The notes under the pieces were generated by a model, which searched no databases, was not told where the DNA came from, and saw nothing but the letters and a program-made list of their open reading frames with translations. Source: Hymenobacter baengnokdamensis (GTDB lineage Bacteria; Bacteroidota; Bacteroidia; Cytophagales; Hymenobacteraceae). From it: DNA of 64,000 nucleotides. The translations under genes and the position numbers were made by a program. Every line of letters starts with the position of its first letter. The first letter of the stretch is position 1. The stretch covers positions 4,092,001 through 4,156,000 of the forward strand of contig NZ_CP044285.1 in assembly GCF_008728635.1 (NCBI RefSeq), read 5' to 3'. Below are positions 8,847 through 19,300 of the stretch, piece after piece.

Positions 8847-9542
8847 ATGAAAGCCTACCGGCACCTTTTTTTCGACCTCGACCACACGCTTTGGGATTTC
8901 GAAACCAATGCCAACGAAACGCTCCGGCAGTTGTTTGCCGACTACGACCTGGCCCGCCACGGCTTGTCGTTTGCGCAGTTTAGCCAGCGCTACAGCGAAG
9001 TAAACCACGCCCTGTGGCGGCTCTACCAGAGCAATAAAGTGACGCAGAAGCAGCTGCGCGAAGTACGCTTTACCCGCACGCTTACCCGGCTCGGCGTGGC
9101 CGAAGCCGACATTCCGGCCGATATCTCGCAGCGGTTTACCAGCATTTTGCCGCGCAAGGCAGCCGTATTTCCGCACACCCACGAGGTGCTGGGCTATCTA
9201 AAGCAAAAAGGCTATATTCTGCATCTCATCACCAATGGGTTTGAGGACGTGCAGCACATCAAGCTGGCTTCGTCGAGCCTCACGCCTTATTTCGACGAGA
9301 TTATTACCTCCGAGGCCAGCGGCCACCTCAAGCCCGACCCGCGCATGTTTGCCCACGCGCTGGAGCGGGCCGGCGCCACCGCCACCGAGAGCCTGATGAT
9401 AGGCGACAACCTGGAGTGCGACGTGCTGGGGGCCTACAACGCGGGTATCGACCAGGTGTACTTCAACCCGGAGAAGCGGCGGCACTTTGCCCAGACAACC
9501 TACGAAATCAGCAGTCTGGATGAGCTGCGCGATTTTCTGTAG
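8847..9542 (+). CDS. HAD-family noncanonical pyrimidine nucleotidase (YjjG-like)
   Basis: A 231-residue HAD hydrolase. The nucleophile motif is LFFDLDHTLWDFE near residues 7-19, motif II is the Thr in LHLITNGFEDVQ, and motifs III/IV are HLKPDPRMF and MIGDNLECDVLGA. The WDFETNA continuation and length match YjjG-type 5'-nucleotidases, which dephosphorylate dUMP, dTMP and damaged pyrimidine nucleotides. It is the last gene of a short plus-strand group and is followed by a large inverted repeat. Confidence 0.88.
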   Translation: MKAYRHLFFDLDHTLWDFETNANETLRQLFADYDLARHGLSFAQFSQRYSEVNHALWRLYQSNKVTQKQLREVRFTRTLTRLGVAEADIPADISQRFTSILPRKAAVFPHTHEVLGYLKQKGYILHLITNGFEDVQHIKLASSSLTPYFDEIITSEASGHLKPDPRMFAHALERAGATATESLMIGDNLECDVLGAYNAGIDQVYFNPEKRRHFAQTTYEISSLDELRDFL

Positions 9543-9572
9543 CGGGCACGCAGACACTGCCAAAAGACGCCG

Positions 9573-9654
9573 GCCTGTCGGGAGCGCTTTTTAGCGTAGA
9601 AATACGGTAGTCAAAGACCAAGTATTTCTACGCTAAAAAGCGCTCCCGGCAGGC
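9573..9654. repeat. 33-bp inverted repeat downstream of the HAD gene
   Basis: Arms 9573-9605 and 9622-9654 are reverse complements over 33 bases with one mismatch that would be a G:U pair in RNA, around a 16-base spacer. The inner part of the left arm reads TTAGCGTAGAAATAC. There is no T-run after it. It resembles a dispersed palindromic element, unrelated in sequence to the one before nuoN. Confidence 0.85.
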
Positions 9655-10007
9655 TATTACTTTGTGGCATTAAAAATACCGCTCAGCCCGGTAAAATACC
9701 TGTCTGCTAGGGTGCTAATCACAACAGTTTTCTTTAGCTTTGCTGGCAGCTACCTCCTTAGGTACCACAGCTTTCCTTTTTCTTGCCTGCCCGGCCTTAG
9801 TGCTGCTTTAGCGCACCTCTGCTGCCCGGCAAGCCCCTGGCAGAATCACCGAGAATCGGTGACTCTGCCTCCATCAGGTTCTTATATCCGAAACCGGCCC
9901 GCTCTGCCTGGCCTGCTTCGCCGGTTTGTATAATGCCCGGTCCGGCCGGCCTGGGCGCTCAGTACCCTGTGCTTCTTCTATCCTTCCTTCTACCTTCTCT
10001 TCAACGC
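9655..10007. other. Non-coding stretch before the tail-collar cluster
   Basis: An open frame of 89 codons runs through it (9664-9933), but I see no family resemblance. A 12-base imperfect hairpin lies at 9841-9867 (arms CAGAATCACCGA and TCGGTGACTCTG). No clear TAnnTTTG promoter was found; the promoter of the next genes may still lie here. Confidence 0.5.
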
Positions 10008-10499
10008 ATGAAAAAACTTACTACTCAAGCCAATGGGTATGGAGCTGCCACCCCAGCCCTCCCTAGCTCTGCTTCGAGGCGAAACTGGCTGAAAGGCCTG
10101 AGCGCCCTGCTTGGCACGGGCTTGCTGGCCGCCCCGGCAGCCTTGCTGGCCGCCCCGGCCTCCTCTGGCACCCTGCTGCTTCCGGCGGGGGCGGCGCTCG
10201 CCGGGGGCGATGAATACATTGGCATGGTGAAGCTGTTGGCAGGCGCGGCCGTGCCAGCGGGCTGGACGCCCTGCGATGGCCGGCTGCTGCCGGTAGCCGA
10301 GCACCCGGCCTTGTTTGCGCTGCTGAACTATACCTACGGCGGCGACGGCCGCACCCTTTTCGCCTTGCCCAAGCTGGGCGGGGTCACGCCGGCAGGCACG
10401 TTTTGCGCCATTAAGATGGCCAACGGCCCGGCTACTACCACGGCCCTGACTGAGCTGCGGCTGCTCCACCAGCGTCAGACTCAGGCCAGAGTAGCCTAA
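10008..10499 (+). CDS. Short tail-collar domain protein with a twin-arginine-like signal
   Basis: A 163-residue protein, first of four tail-collar (microcystin-dependent protein, MdpB-like) paralogues. It has a region ASRRNWLKGLSALLG at about residues 22-36, which looks like a twin-arginine signal followed by a hydrophobic Ala/Leu-rich stretch; the three following paralogues have no signal. The collar domain (AGWTPCDGRLLPVAEHPALF, then NYTYGGDGRTLFALPKL) is present, but the protein ends soon after and lacks the His-rich middle and C-terminal part of the others. I start at ATG 10008 because the upstream frame adds 25 residues without family character. The role is unknown. Confidence 0.75.
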   Translation: MKKLTTQANGYGAATPALPSSASRRNWLKGLSALLGTGLLAAPAALLAAPASSGTLLLPAGAALAGGDEYIGMVKLLAGAAVPAGWTPCDGRLLPVAEHPALFALLNYTYGGDGRTLFALPKLGGVTPAGTFCAIKMANGPATTTALTELRLLHQRQTQARVA

Positions 10500-10551
10500 T
10501 TTTACCTTCTGTCCAGTTACCTTATTTCCTTTCACCCTTTACTTTTTTAGT

Positions 10552-11088
10552 ATGGACCCTTTTGTGGGAGAAATCCGCCTGATGCCCTACACCTTCGCGC
10601 CGCAGGGCTGGTTCACGTGCAGCGGCCAGCTGCTGGCCATTCAGCAGTACACCGCGCTGTTTTCGCTGCTCGGCACTCAGTATGGTGGCAATGGCACCAG
10701 CACATTTGCCCTGCCCGACCTACGCGGACGGGCCTGCATAGGCGCGGGCCAGGGGCCAGGGCTACAAAGCTACCCCCAGGGCACCGCGACAGGCACCGAA
10801 AGCGTAACGCTGCTAGCTGCTGAGATGCCAGTGCATACCCACGGCGTGAGCGCCGCGGTGCCGGTAAATACCGGCCGGGGCACTGCCCCTTCGCCGCTGA
10901 ACGGCTACTTCGCCAAGACGGCGTCGGAGGAATATGGCTCGACGGCCGACAACGGCAGCATGGCCGCCGGCGTGGTGACCGGTACTGCCAGCCCGGCAGG
11001 AAGCAGCCAGCCCCACGACAACCGCATGCCTTACCTGCCGCTCAATTACTGCATCGCGTGGCAGGGAGTTTTCCCGCAGCGGCAATAA
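10552..11088 (+). CDS. Phage tail-collar domain protein (MdpB-like), paralogue 2
   Basis: A 178-residue protein of the Tail_Collar / microcystin-dependent protein B group. It opens with FVGEIRLMPYTFAPQGW, then CSGQLLAIQQYTALFSLLGT and FALPDLRGRACIGAGQGPG, and has the MPVHTHG segment typical of the family. It ends with LNYCIAWQGVFP. It has no signal peptide. In phages this domain is part of tail fibres; in bacteria such proteins occur in small clusters with unknown function. It lies 52 bases after the first paralogue in a plus-strand series. Confidence 0.88.
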   Translation: MDPFVGEIRLMPYTFAPQGWFTCSGQLLAIQQYTALFSLLGTQYGGNGTSTFALPDLRGRACIGAGQGPGLQSYPQGTATGTESVTLLAAEMPVHTHGVSAAVPVNTGRGTAPSPLNGYFAKTASEEYGSTADNGSMAAGVVTGTASPAGSSQPHDNRMPYLPLNYCIAWQGVFPQRQ

Positions 11089-11132
11089 AGTGCCCGCTTT
11101 CCTCTCATCTTTCCTTATTAAGCTAGCTTACT

Positions 11133-11681
11133 ATGTCAACTCCGTACCTCGGCGAGATTCGCGCCGTCGGCTTCACGTTTGCCCCGGTGGGCTGGGTGGC
11201 CTGCAATGGACAGACGCTGTCCATCTCCCAATACGATGCCCTTTATGCCCTGCTCGGCACCACCTACGGGGGCGACGGGCAAACCACCTTTAACGTGCCC
11301 GATATGCGCAGCCGGCTAGGAATAGGCGCCCAAGGGGGGGCAGCCGGCCCCGGCCTCTCGGCTTACCAGCTGGGCCAGCAGGTGGGGGTCGAAAACGTGA
11401 CGCTGACTACCAACCAGCTGCCCACTCACCAGCACCCGTTTGCGGCGGCGCCAGGGGGCACGGCCACCGGCACGGCCGCCGACCCTAAGCTGAATTTTCC
11501 GGGCAACAGCACGACTAATCCCTACGCCACCTCGGCTACTGCCGGCAAGACGCTGAATGCTGCGGCACTGGTAGCCACCGCCCAGGCGGCCGGCGGCAGC
11601 CAGCCGCACACCAACCTGCAGCCCGTGCTGGCGCTAAACTATATCATCTGCACGGAAGGGAATTATCCGCCCCAACCGTAG
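11133..11681 (+). CDS. Phage tail-collar domain protein (MdpB-like), paralogue 3
   Basis: A 182-residue paralogue of its neighbours. The shared landmarks are YLGEIRAVGFTFAPVGW, CNGQTLSISQYDALYALLGT, YGGDGQTTFNVPDMRSR, LPTHQHPF and the C-terminal LNYIICTEGNYPP. The central loop (Gly/Thr/Ala-rich) is the most divergent part, as expected if it forms an exposed variable surface. No export signal is visible. It is 44 bases downstream of paralogue 2 and probably in the same transcript. Confidence 0.88.
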   Translation: MSTPYLGEIRAVGFTFAPVGWVACNGQTLSISQYDALYALLGTTYGGDGQTTFNVPDMRSRLGIGAQGGAAGPGLSAYQLGQQVGVENVTLTTNQLPTHQHPFAAAPGGTATGTAADPKLNFPGNSTTNPYATSATAGKTLNAAALVATAQAAGGSQPHTNLQPVLALNYIICTEGNYPPQP

Positions 11682-11730
11682 GGGTTGCGCCGCTCATTTT
11701 TTCACTTGTTTTTTTATCCTTGCTTTTCTT

Positions 11731-12261
11731 ATGGACGAACCATACATCGGCGAGATTCGCCCCATCGGCATCAACTTTGCCCCCAAAAACTGGGCTTTCT
11801 GCAACGGCCAACTGCTATCCATCAACCAGAACCAGGCCCTGTTTTCGCTGCTGGGCACCACGTTTGGCGGTAATGGCACCACCACCTTCGGCCTGCCCGA
11901 CCTGCGCAGCCGGGTGCCGGTAGGCGTGGGCCAGGGGCCAGGGCTACAAAACTACCTCCAGGGCCAGGCAGGCGGGACCGAGACGGTAACGCTGCTCACT
12001 ACCCAGCTACCGGCCCACCAGCACTCCATCACGGGTACCCTGCAAGCCTCGTCTGACCAGGAAGACCAGGAGCCCACGGGCAACTTTCTTTCCGTTGGGG
12101 ATGCCAAGCAGTACAGCGCCGGCCCGGCCACCGTCGCAATGGCCTCCATCACGGGTACTACCGCCAACGCTGGCGGCAACCAGCCGCACGAAAACCGCTC
12201 CCCGGCGCTGGGCCTGAACTACGTCATCGCGCTGAATGGCGTTTATCCTTCGCGCAGCTAA
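11731..12261 (+). CDS. Phage tail-collar domain protein (MdpB-like), paralogue 4
   Basis: A 176-residue paralogue with YIGEIRPIGINFAPKNW, CNGQLLSINQNQALFSLLGT, FGGNGTTTFGLPDLRSR, LPAHQHSITG and the C-terminal LNYVIALNGVYPS. Of the set it has the most acidic middle loop (SSDQEDQEPTGNF). The full-length paralogues are clearly tandem duplicates that have diverged. It is followed after 84 bases by a formyltransferase-fold gene, which may belong to the same unit. Function unknown. Confidence 0.88.
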   Translation: MDEPYIGEIRPIGINFAPKNWAFCNGQLLSINQNQALFSLLGTTFGGNGTTTFGLPDLRSRVPVGVGQGPGLQNYLQGQAGGTETVTLLTTQLPAHQHSITGTLQASSDQEDQEPTGNFLSVGDAKQYSAGPATVAMASITGTTANAGGNQPHENRSPALGLNYVIALNGVYPSRS

Positions 12262-12345
12262 CCAACACTGCCTAGCCGCAGCTACCCGGAAGCACGCAAC
12301 GCCCGGCGGGCAACCAGTCTGATTTCTCCTTTCCCCTACCACCTT

Positions 12346-13281
12346 ATGCGCCTGGCCGTTATCATCAGCAGCCTCCTGGGCTGGCCCCTGCTGCAAGACC
12401 TGCTGAGCCAGGGCGTGGTAGCCGGCGTGGCCGTGCCCGCCAGCGGCCGTGAAGAGGCCAGCCGGCTGAGCGAGCTGCTGACGCAGGCCGGCACTCCGCC
12501 GCGCCAGCTGGCGCGGCGGGGCCTGGGCCCGGCGCTGGCCGGGTGGGTAGCAGAGGTGCAGCCCACGGCCGTGCTGGTGCTCACGTTTCCGTGGCGCATT
12601 CCGGCGGCCGTGCTGGCGCTGCCGCCGCAGGGGTTTATTAATGTACACTTTGCGGCGCTGCCCGGCTACCGGGGGCCCGAACCGACGTTCTGGCAGCTGC
12701 GCAACGGCGAGCCGGCCGGAGCCGTGACGGCCCACCGCATGGCCGCCGACTTCGACACCGGCCCGGTACTGGTGGCCACGCCCGTACCCATTGGCCCCCA
12801 CGACACCCACGGCCTGCACCGCGCCCACCTGGCGCTGGCGGCCGTGGGCACCGGCCGCCAGCTGCTGGATGCCCTGCGCGCCGGCGAGCCCGGCCAGCCG
12901 CAGGACGAAAGCGCCGCCCGCTACTGGCCCCGCCCCGGCCTGCCCGACCTCTGCCTCGACTGGCAGGAGCCGGCCGAAAGCCTGGCCCGCCTGGTGCGGG
13001 CTGCCAACCCCTGGAACCGGGGCGCCCTGGCCGAGCTGCGCGGGCAGCCGCTACGGGTGCTGAGCGCAACTGTGCGGCCCGAAACCGTAGCCGCCGCGCC
13101 CGGCACCGTGGTGCTGGCCGCCCCCGGCCAGGCGCTGCTGGTGGCCTGCGGCGCGGGCCAGGTGCTGCAACTCGACATCGTGGCCCTCGATGAAGGCTAC
13201 TTCACGGGTGGGCAGCTGGCCGGCATGGGCGTGCAGGCAGGCGAGGTGCTGGGCACGCTGCTTCAGGCGGCACCCGCCTGA
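12346..13281 (+). CDS. Formyltransferase-family enzyme (Fmt-like fold), substrate unknown
   Basis: A 311-residue protein with the N-10-formyltetrahydrofolate-dependent formyltransferase fold. The catalytic residues are visible: Asn and His in FINVHFAALPGYRGPEP, and Asp in MAADFDTGPVL. A C-terminal domain of about 100 residues resembles the Fmt C-domain. It differs from housekeeping methionyl-tRNA formyltransferase in its N-terminus and sits away from def and other translation genes, beside tail-collar genes. A role formylating an amino sugar or another amine is possible but is inference. The sequence is very GC-rich. Confidence 0.8.
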   Translation: MRLAVIISSLLGWPLLQDLLSQGVVAGVAVPASGREEASRLSELLTQAGTPPRQLARRGLGPALAGWVAEVQPTAVLVLTFPWRIPAAVLALPPQGFINVHFAALPGYRGPEPTFWQLRNGEPAGAVTAHRMAADFDTGPVLVATPVPIGPHDTHGLHRAHLALAAVGTGRQLLDALRAGEPGQPQDESAARYWPRPGLPDLCLDWQEPAESLARLVRAANPWNRGALAELRGQPLRVLSATVRPETVAAAPGTVVLAAPGQALLVACGAGQVLQLDIVALDEGYFTGGQLAGMGVQAGEVLGTLLQAAPA

Positions 13282-13355
13282 GCCGGGCTGCTTACCTGCC
13301 CTGCCATTGCGCTACACCGATTTTTTTCAGTTTATCATTTCTCTTCCTTCTTAAC

Positions 13356-16300
13356 ATGAAACAAAAGCTACTTCTGCCCGTGCTGCTGCTACTGGCGCTG
13401 CTGCGGCCGCTGGCTGGCCGCGCCCAGGCGCCTGCCTGGCAAAGCGCCGTCAGTACCTCGGGCGCTACCGTGAATGCGGTGGCTGTTAACGCCGCCGGCG
13501 ATGCCTTCATCACCGGCTACTACTCGGGCTCAGCCACCTTCGGGACTACCACGCTTACCAGCGCGGGCCGCACCGATATATTCGTGGCTAAGTATAGTAC
13601 CAGCACCAGCTCCTTTGCCTGGGCCGCCAGCGGTGGTGGCACCGACGATGACCAGGGCAACGGCATTGCCGTGAACGGTAGCACGGTGTATATAACGGGC
13701 CAGTTTACGTCCGGTACCTCGACCACCATCAGCGGCACTCCGCTGGCGGGCACTGGCACCACTAACCTAGACATATTCGTGGCCAAGTACGTGGATAATG
13801 GCACCACCTTCACCGCCCGCGGGGCTATCAGCGAGGGTAATACCGGCACCGACAAGGGTACCGCTATTGCCGTAAATGGCAGCACCGTGTACATAACGGG
13901 CCAGTTTCTTATCGCCGCTAGCGGCACAGTCAGCATTAGTGGTACAACATTAACGGGTAATGGCAGCACGGATTTCTTTCTAGCCCGCTACACTGACCCC
14001 GGCTCAGCTACGAACGGCTTCACCAATGGCGGAGCCGTGAGCGGCGGCGGCTCGATTGCCGACGCGGGCAACGCCGTTGCGGTAAACGGCACGAAAGTGT
14101 ACGTAGCAGGCAAGTATAATTCTAACAGCACAACTCCGGTCGTCATCGCTGGCACCACGCTGCCGTCCGGCTCCGGCACCAATAGCCAGGATTTCTTCGT
14201 GGCCAAGTATACTGACAACGGCTCGGGCTTTACGGGCGGTGGGGCCGTGCGCGGCGGCAGTACAATGTCGGACAATGCCTATGGTATTGCCGTAAACGGC
14301 ACCAACGTGTATGTGACGGGTGTTTTTGCTTCCGGCTCTTCGGCCAGCATCAGCGGCACGTCGCTGGCAGGAGCGGGTGGCGTAGATATGTTTGTGGCCA
14401 AATATATCGATAATGGTTCGGGGCTAACTAATGGTGGCGCCCTGAGTGGTGGCGGCAGCGGCGACGACTTTGATGGTCAGGGAGGTATTGCCGTGAACAA
14501 CGGGACTATAGTAGCAACGGGCAGTTTCGTTGCCGGCACCTCGGCTGTTATCAGTGGTACCACGCTGTCGGGCTCGGGTTCGGGTAACAATGACGTGTTT
14601 GTAGCCAAGTATACCGATAGCGGTTCGGGGCTGGCGAATAGCGGGGCCGTGAGTGGCGGTGGCAGTGACCTCGATAGCGGCTTTGGCATTGCCATTAGCG
14701 GCGGCCAGGCTATGGTAGGGGGCGTGATGGTTGCACCGGCCACCTTTGGCAGCACCACGCTGAGCAACGGAGTCGGGTTTATCGGCCAGGTGAGCGTACT
14801 TCCGCCGACTCTCACCAGCCTCAACCCTACCTCCGGGCCGATTGGCACGTCGGTGACTTTGACCGGCACCAACTTTACCGGGGCTACCGGCGTGAGCTTT
14901 AACGGCACGGCGGCCATCACTTTCAGCGTGACGAACGCGACGACGGCCACGGCCACGGTGCCCACCGGTGCTACCACCGGCAACGTCACTATCACGACGG
15001 GCGGGGGCACCAGCAACGGCGTCACCTTCACCGTGAATACCCCGGCTACCGTGACGACGACGGCGGCTGCCAGCATCACCACCACCAGCGCCGTGCTCGG
15101 CGGCAACGTGACCAGCGACGGCGGCGCGACCGTGACGGACCGGGGCGTGGTGTACAGCACCACCAACACCACGCCCACGACGAGCGACACGAAAGTGGCG
15201 AACGGCTCGGGTACGGGGACGTTCTCGGCCACCATCTCAGGCCTGACGCCGGGCACCACTTACTACGTGCGAGCCTACGCTGTCAATAGCACAGGCACGA
15301 GCTACGGCACCACAAGCAGCTTCACGACTACGCCCAACGCCCCGGTAGTTACCGCGCCAGCCAACGGGGGCTTCTCCACCACCACTACGCCCACCTACTC
15401 GGGCACTTCACAAGTTAACTCAACGGTAACGGTATACGTGGACGGCTCCAGCATCGGCACCACCACGGCCTCGGCCGGCGGCAACTTCAGCTTCACCCAG
15501 CCCACGGCCCTGGCCCAGGGCGCGCACACGGTGCGGGCTACCGCTACGGTAAACGCCTCGACGAGTGCCAACTCCAACACCAACACCTTCACCGTTGATA
15601 CGGTGCCGCCCACGGTGGCCATCAGCAGCACGGCCGGCGCCAGCGGCGGCACCACGGGCACTTCACCCATTCCCGTCACTGTCACCTTTTCGGAGAACGT
15701 AACCGGCTTCGTAGCCGGCGACGTGACCGTGAGCAACGGCTCGGTTGGCACCGTTAGTGGCTCGGGCGCCACTTATACCTTCAACGTGACGCCCACCGCG
15801 GCCGGCCCGGTAACGGTGAACGTGCCCGCCAACGTGGCCCAGGACCAAGCAGGCAACGGCAACACGGCTGCCCCCCAGTTCAGCATTACGTACACGCAGC
15901 CGGTAACGGCAGCGCCGGTGGTGAGCAGCCCGGCCAATGGCAGCTACGCCACCACTACTACTCCCACCTATGGCGGCACGGCCGCGGCTAACTCGACGGT
16001 AACAGTGTACGTGGACGGCTCCAGCATCGGCACCACCACGGCCTCGGCCGGCGGCAGCTTCAGCTTCACCCAGCCCACGGCCCTGGCCCAGGGCGCGCAC
16101 ACGGTGCGGGCTACGGCCCAAACCAGCGGCTCGGCCGTGAGCCCCAACTCGTCTACCATCACCTTCACCGTCGACTCGGTGCCCCCGACCGTGGCCATCA
16201 GCTCTGCGGCCGGTGCCAGTGGCAGCAGCACCACGACCTCGCCCATTCCCGTCACCGTCACCTTTTCGGAGGCCGTAACGGGCTTCTCGGCCGCGGGCGT

Positions 16301-19300
16301 GACCGTGAGCAACGGCTCGGTTGGCACCGTTAGTGGCTCGGGCGCCACTTATACCTTCAACGTGACGCCCACCGCGGCCGGCCCGGTAACGGTGAACGTG
16401 CCCGCCAACGTGGCCCAGGACCAGGCCGGCAACGGCAACACCGCCGCCCCCCAGTTCAGCATTACGTATAACCTGCCTACTACCACGGTGGCCTCGGTGA
16501 CGCGCAGCCTTAACTCGCCCTCACCCACGGCCATGACCCAGGTAAGCTACCAGGTAGTATTCGCGGCCAGCGTAACGGGAGTAACGACTTCCAATTTCTC
16601 GGTCACGAATGGGGGCAGCGTTAGTGGTACTTCGGTTAGCAGCGTGAGCGGCTCGGGCACTACCTACACGGTGGTAGTAAACACTGGCATCGGCGACGGC
16701 ACGCTGCGCCTGAACGTAGCAAATACCACGGGCATTACGCCCACGGTTTCGAACGTGCCCTACACCAGTGGAGAGAGTTTCACCATCACTAAGAGCTTCG
16801 CCGCTGCCCCACAGCTGACGATTGTCGGCACGGGCGGCACGGGCTCCGACGTAACGGCCTTCGTGGACGTGGTGCAGGTACTCAGCAGCGGCTCGCCGTT
16901 TGCCAATGCCCTGCAAAACCCCAGCTTCGAAACCCACGACGCATTAGCCAACGGCAACTACGGCTACAACCCGACCGGTGCCAGCTGGACGTTCAATGCC
17001 CAGTCGGGCATTGCCAATGCGGGCAGTGCCTTTACGCCGACTACCCCCATACCGAATGGCATTGCCGTGGCTTTTGTGCAAAGCACCGGCAGCGGCCAGA
17101 TGCAGCAAAACGGCCAGCTGCAGCAAAACCTGGCTCTGCCTACCGGCAATAGCTACCAGGTGAGCTTCCAGACTGCCCAGCGCGTGTGCTGCACCACGGT
17201 AGACCAGGCACTGAACGTATTCCTGAACGGCGTGTTCATCGGCACCATTCAGCCGAGCAGCAGCGGCTATTCCACCTTCACCTCGGCTACCTTCTCCGTG
17301 ACGGCCTCGGCCCTGACCGCCAGCATCAGCAGCACGGCCGGCGCCAGCGGCGGCACCACGGGTACTTCGCCCATTCCCGTCACTGTCACCTTCTCGCAGA
17401 GCGTAACAGGCTTCTCGGTGGCGGGCGTGACGGTGAGCAACGGCTCGGTTTCAGGCTTCGCGGGCTCGGGCACCACCTACACGTTTAACGTAACACCTTC
17501 GGCTAACGGCCTGGTGACAGTAAACGTGCCGGCCGGAGCAGCCACCGATGCCAACAATACCCCTAACACGGCTGCCCCCCAGTTCAGCATTACGTACACG
17601 CAGCCGGTGACGGCAGCGCCGGTGGTGAGCAGCCCGGCCAATGGCAGCTACGCCACCACTACGACCCCCACCTATGGCGGCACGGCCGCGGCTAACTCGA
17701 CGGTAACAGTGTACGTGGACGGCTCCAGCATCGGCACCACCACGGCCTCGGCCGGCGGCAGCTTCAGCTTCACCCAGCCCACGGCCCTGGCCCAGGGCGC
17801 GCACACGGTGCGGGCTACGGCCCAAACCAGCGGCTCGGCCGTGAGCCCCAACTCGTCTACCATCACCTTCACCGTCGACTCGGTGCCCCCGACCGTGGCC
17901 ATCAGCTCCGCGGCCGGCAATCCGACGACGACCTCGCCCATTCCCGTCACCGTCACCTTCTCGGAGGCCGTAACGGGCTTCTCGGCCGCGGGCGTGACGG
18001 TGAGCAACGGCTCGGTTGGCACCGTTAGTGGCTCGGGCGCCACTTATACCTTCAACGTGACGCCCACCGCGGCCGGCCCGGTAACGGTGAACGTGCCCGC
18101 CAACGTAGCCCAGGACCAGGCCGGCAACGGCAACACCGCCGCCCCCCAGTTCAGCATTACGTATGCGCCCATTACGTTCACTACCTGGACGGGTAACGTC
18201 AGTGCCGACTGGTATACCGCAGGCAACTGGACGGCTGGTGTGCCCACCACCACACTCGATGCCATTATCCCGACCGGAACACCCCGGTATCCACTGATTG
18301 CAGCGGGCACGGCTTCGGCTAAAAACCTGACCATTAATAGCGGAGCCAGCTTCACCCAGACCGGCGGCACGCTAGACGTTCGCGGCGACCTGACCAACAA
18401 CAGCACCTTCGCTGCCACGGGCGGTACGGTAGCGCTGGGCTCGACTGCCCTGGCCAACATCCTGGGCAGCAGCAACACCCGCTTCTACAACCTGACCATT
18501 GGGGCCAGCGGGGCGCAGTCGAGCACCTCGGCCAGCACCTCGGTGCAGCGCCTGCTCACGCTCAACGGCAACTTCGCTACCAACGGCAACCCGCTCACGC
18601 TGCTTTCTTCGGCCAGCGGCGATGCCCTAGTGGTAAATAATAACGGGGTAGTAACGGGCACGGCTACCGTGCAGCGCTACATCGACCCCAGCCTGAACCC
18701 AGGCCTGGGCTACCGTCACTATTCAGCGCCAGTGAGCAATACCACGGTGGCTGACCTGACGACCAGCGGCTTTACGCCCGTGGTAAACCCGACCTACAAC
18801 ACGTCGGCTACGCCTACGCTGGAGCGGCCTTTCCCCACGGTATATGGCTACGACCAGAGCCGACTCTCGCTCACCAACAGCTCGGCGCTCTTCGACAAGG
18901 GCTTCTTCTCGCCCAATGCCCTGAGCGACCCGCTCGCGGTGGGGCAGGGCTACACGGTCAATATTGGCGCGTCGGAGCTGGTGGACTTTATGGGTACGCT
19001 CAACAACGGCAACCTGACGCTGAACCTGGCCAGCAACCGCAGCACCTACCCCAACGATGGCGGTTGGCAGCTGCTAGGTAACCCCTACCCCTCGCCGCTC
19101 GACTACAGCCTGGTGGCCCCCGCCGACCGCCCGGGCCTTGATGCCGCCATCTATGTATTCAGCAGCACTGCCCAGTACCAGGGTCAGTACCGCAGCTACG
19201 TTAATGGCATCGGTGGCAACCCTGTGCTGCCCTCGGGCCAGGGCTTCTTTACGCGGGTAAGCAGCGGCCAGACCAGCGGCTCGCTCACTTTCCGTAATAG

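Noticed and set aside
9664..9933. 89-codon open frame before the tail-collar cluster
   Set aside because: No recognisable family and no clear start or promoter.
10008..12261. Possible prophage because of tail-collar domains
   Set aside because: No integrase, capsid, terminase, lysis or other phage genes; the domain occurs in bacterial MdpB-like proteins.
15400..18165. Possible CRISPR-like or tandem non-coding repeats
   Set aside because: The repeats are in frame, hundreds of bases long and encode Ig-like modules; no CRISPR array was seen in the window.
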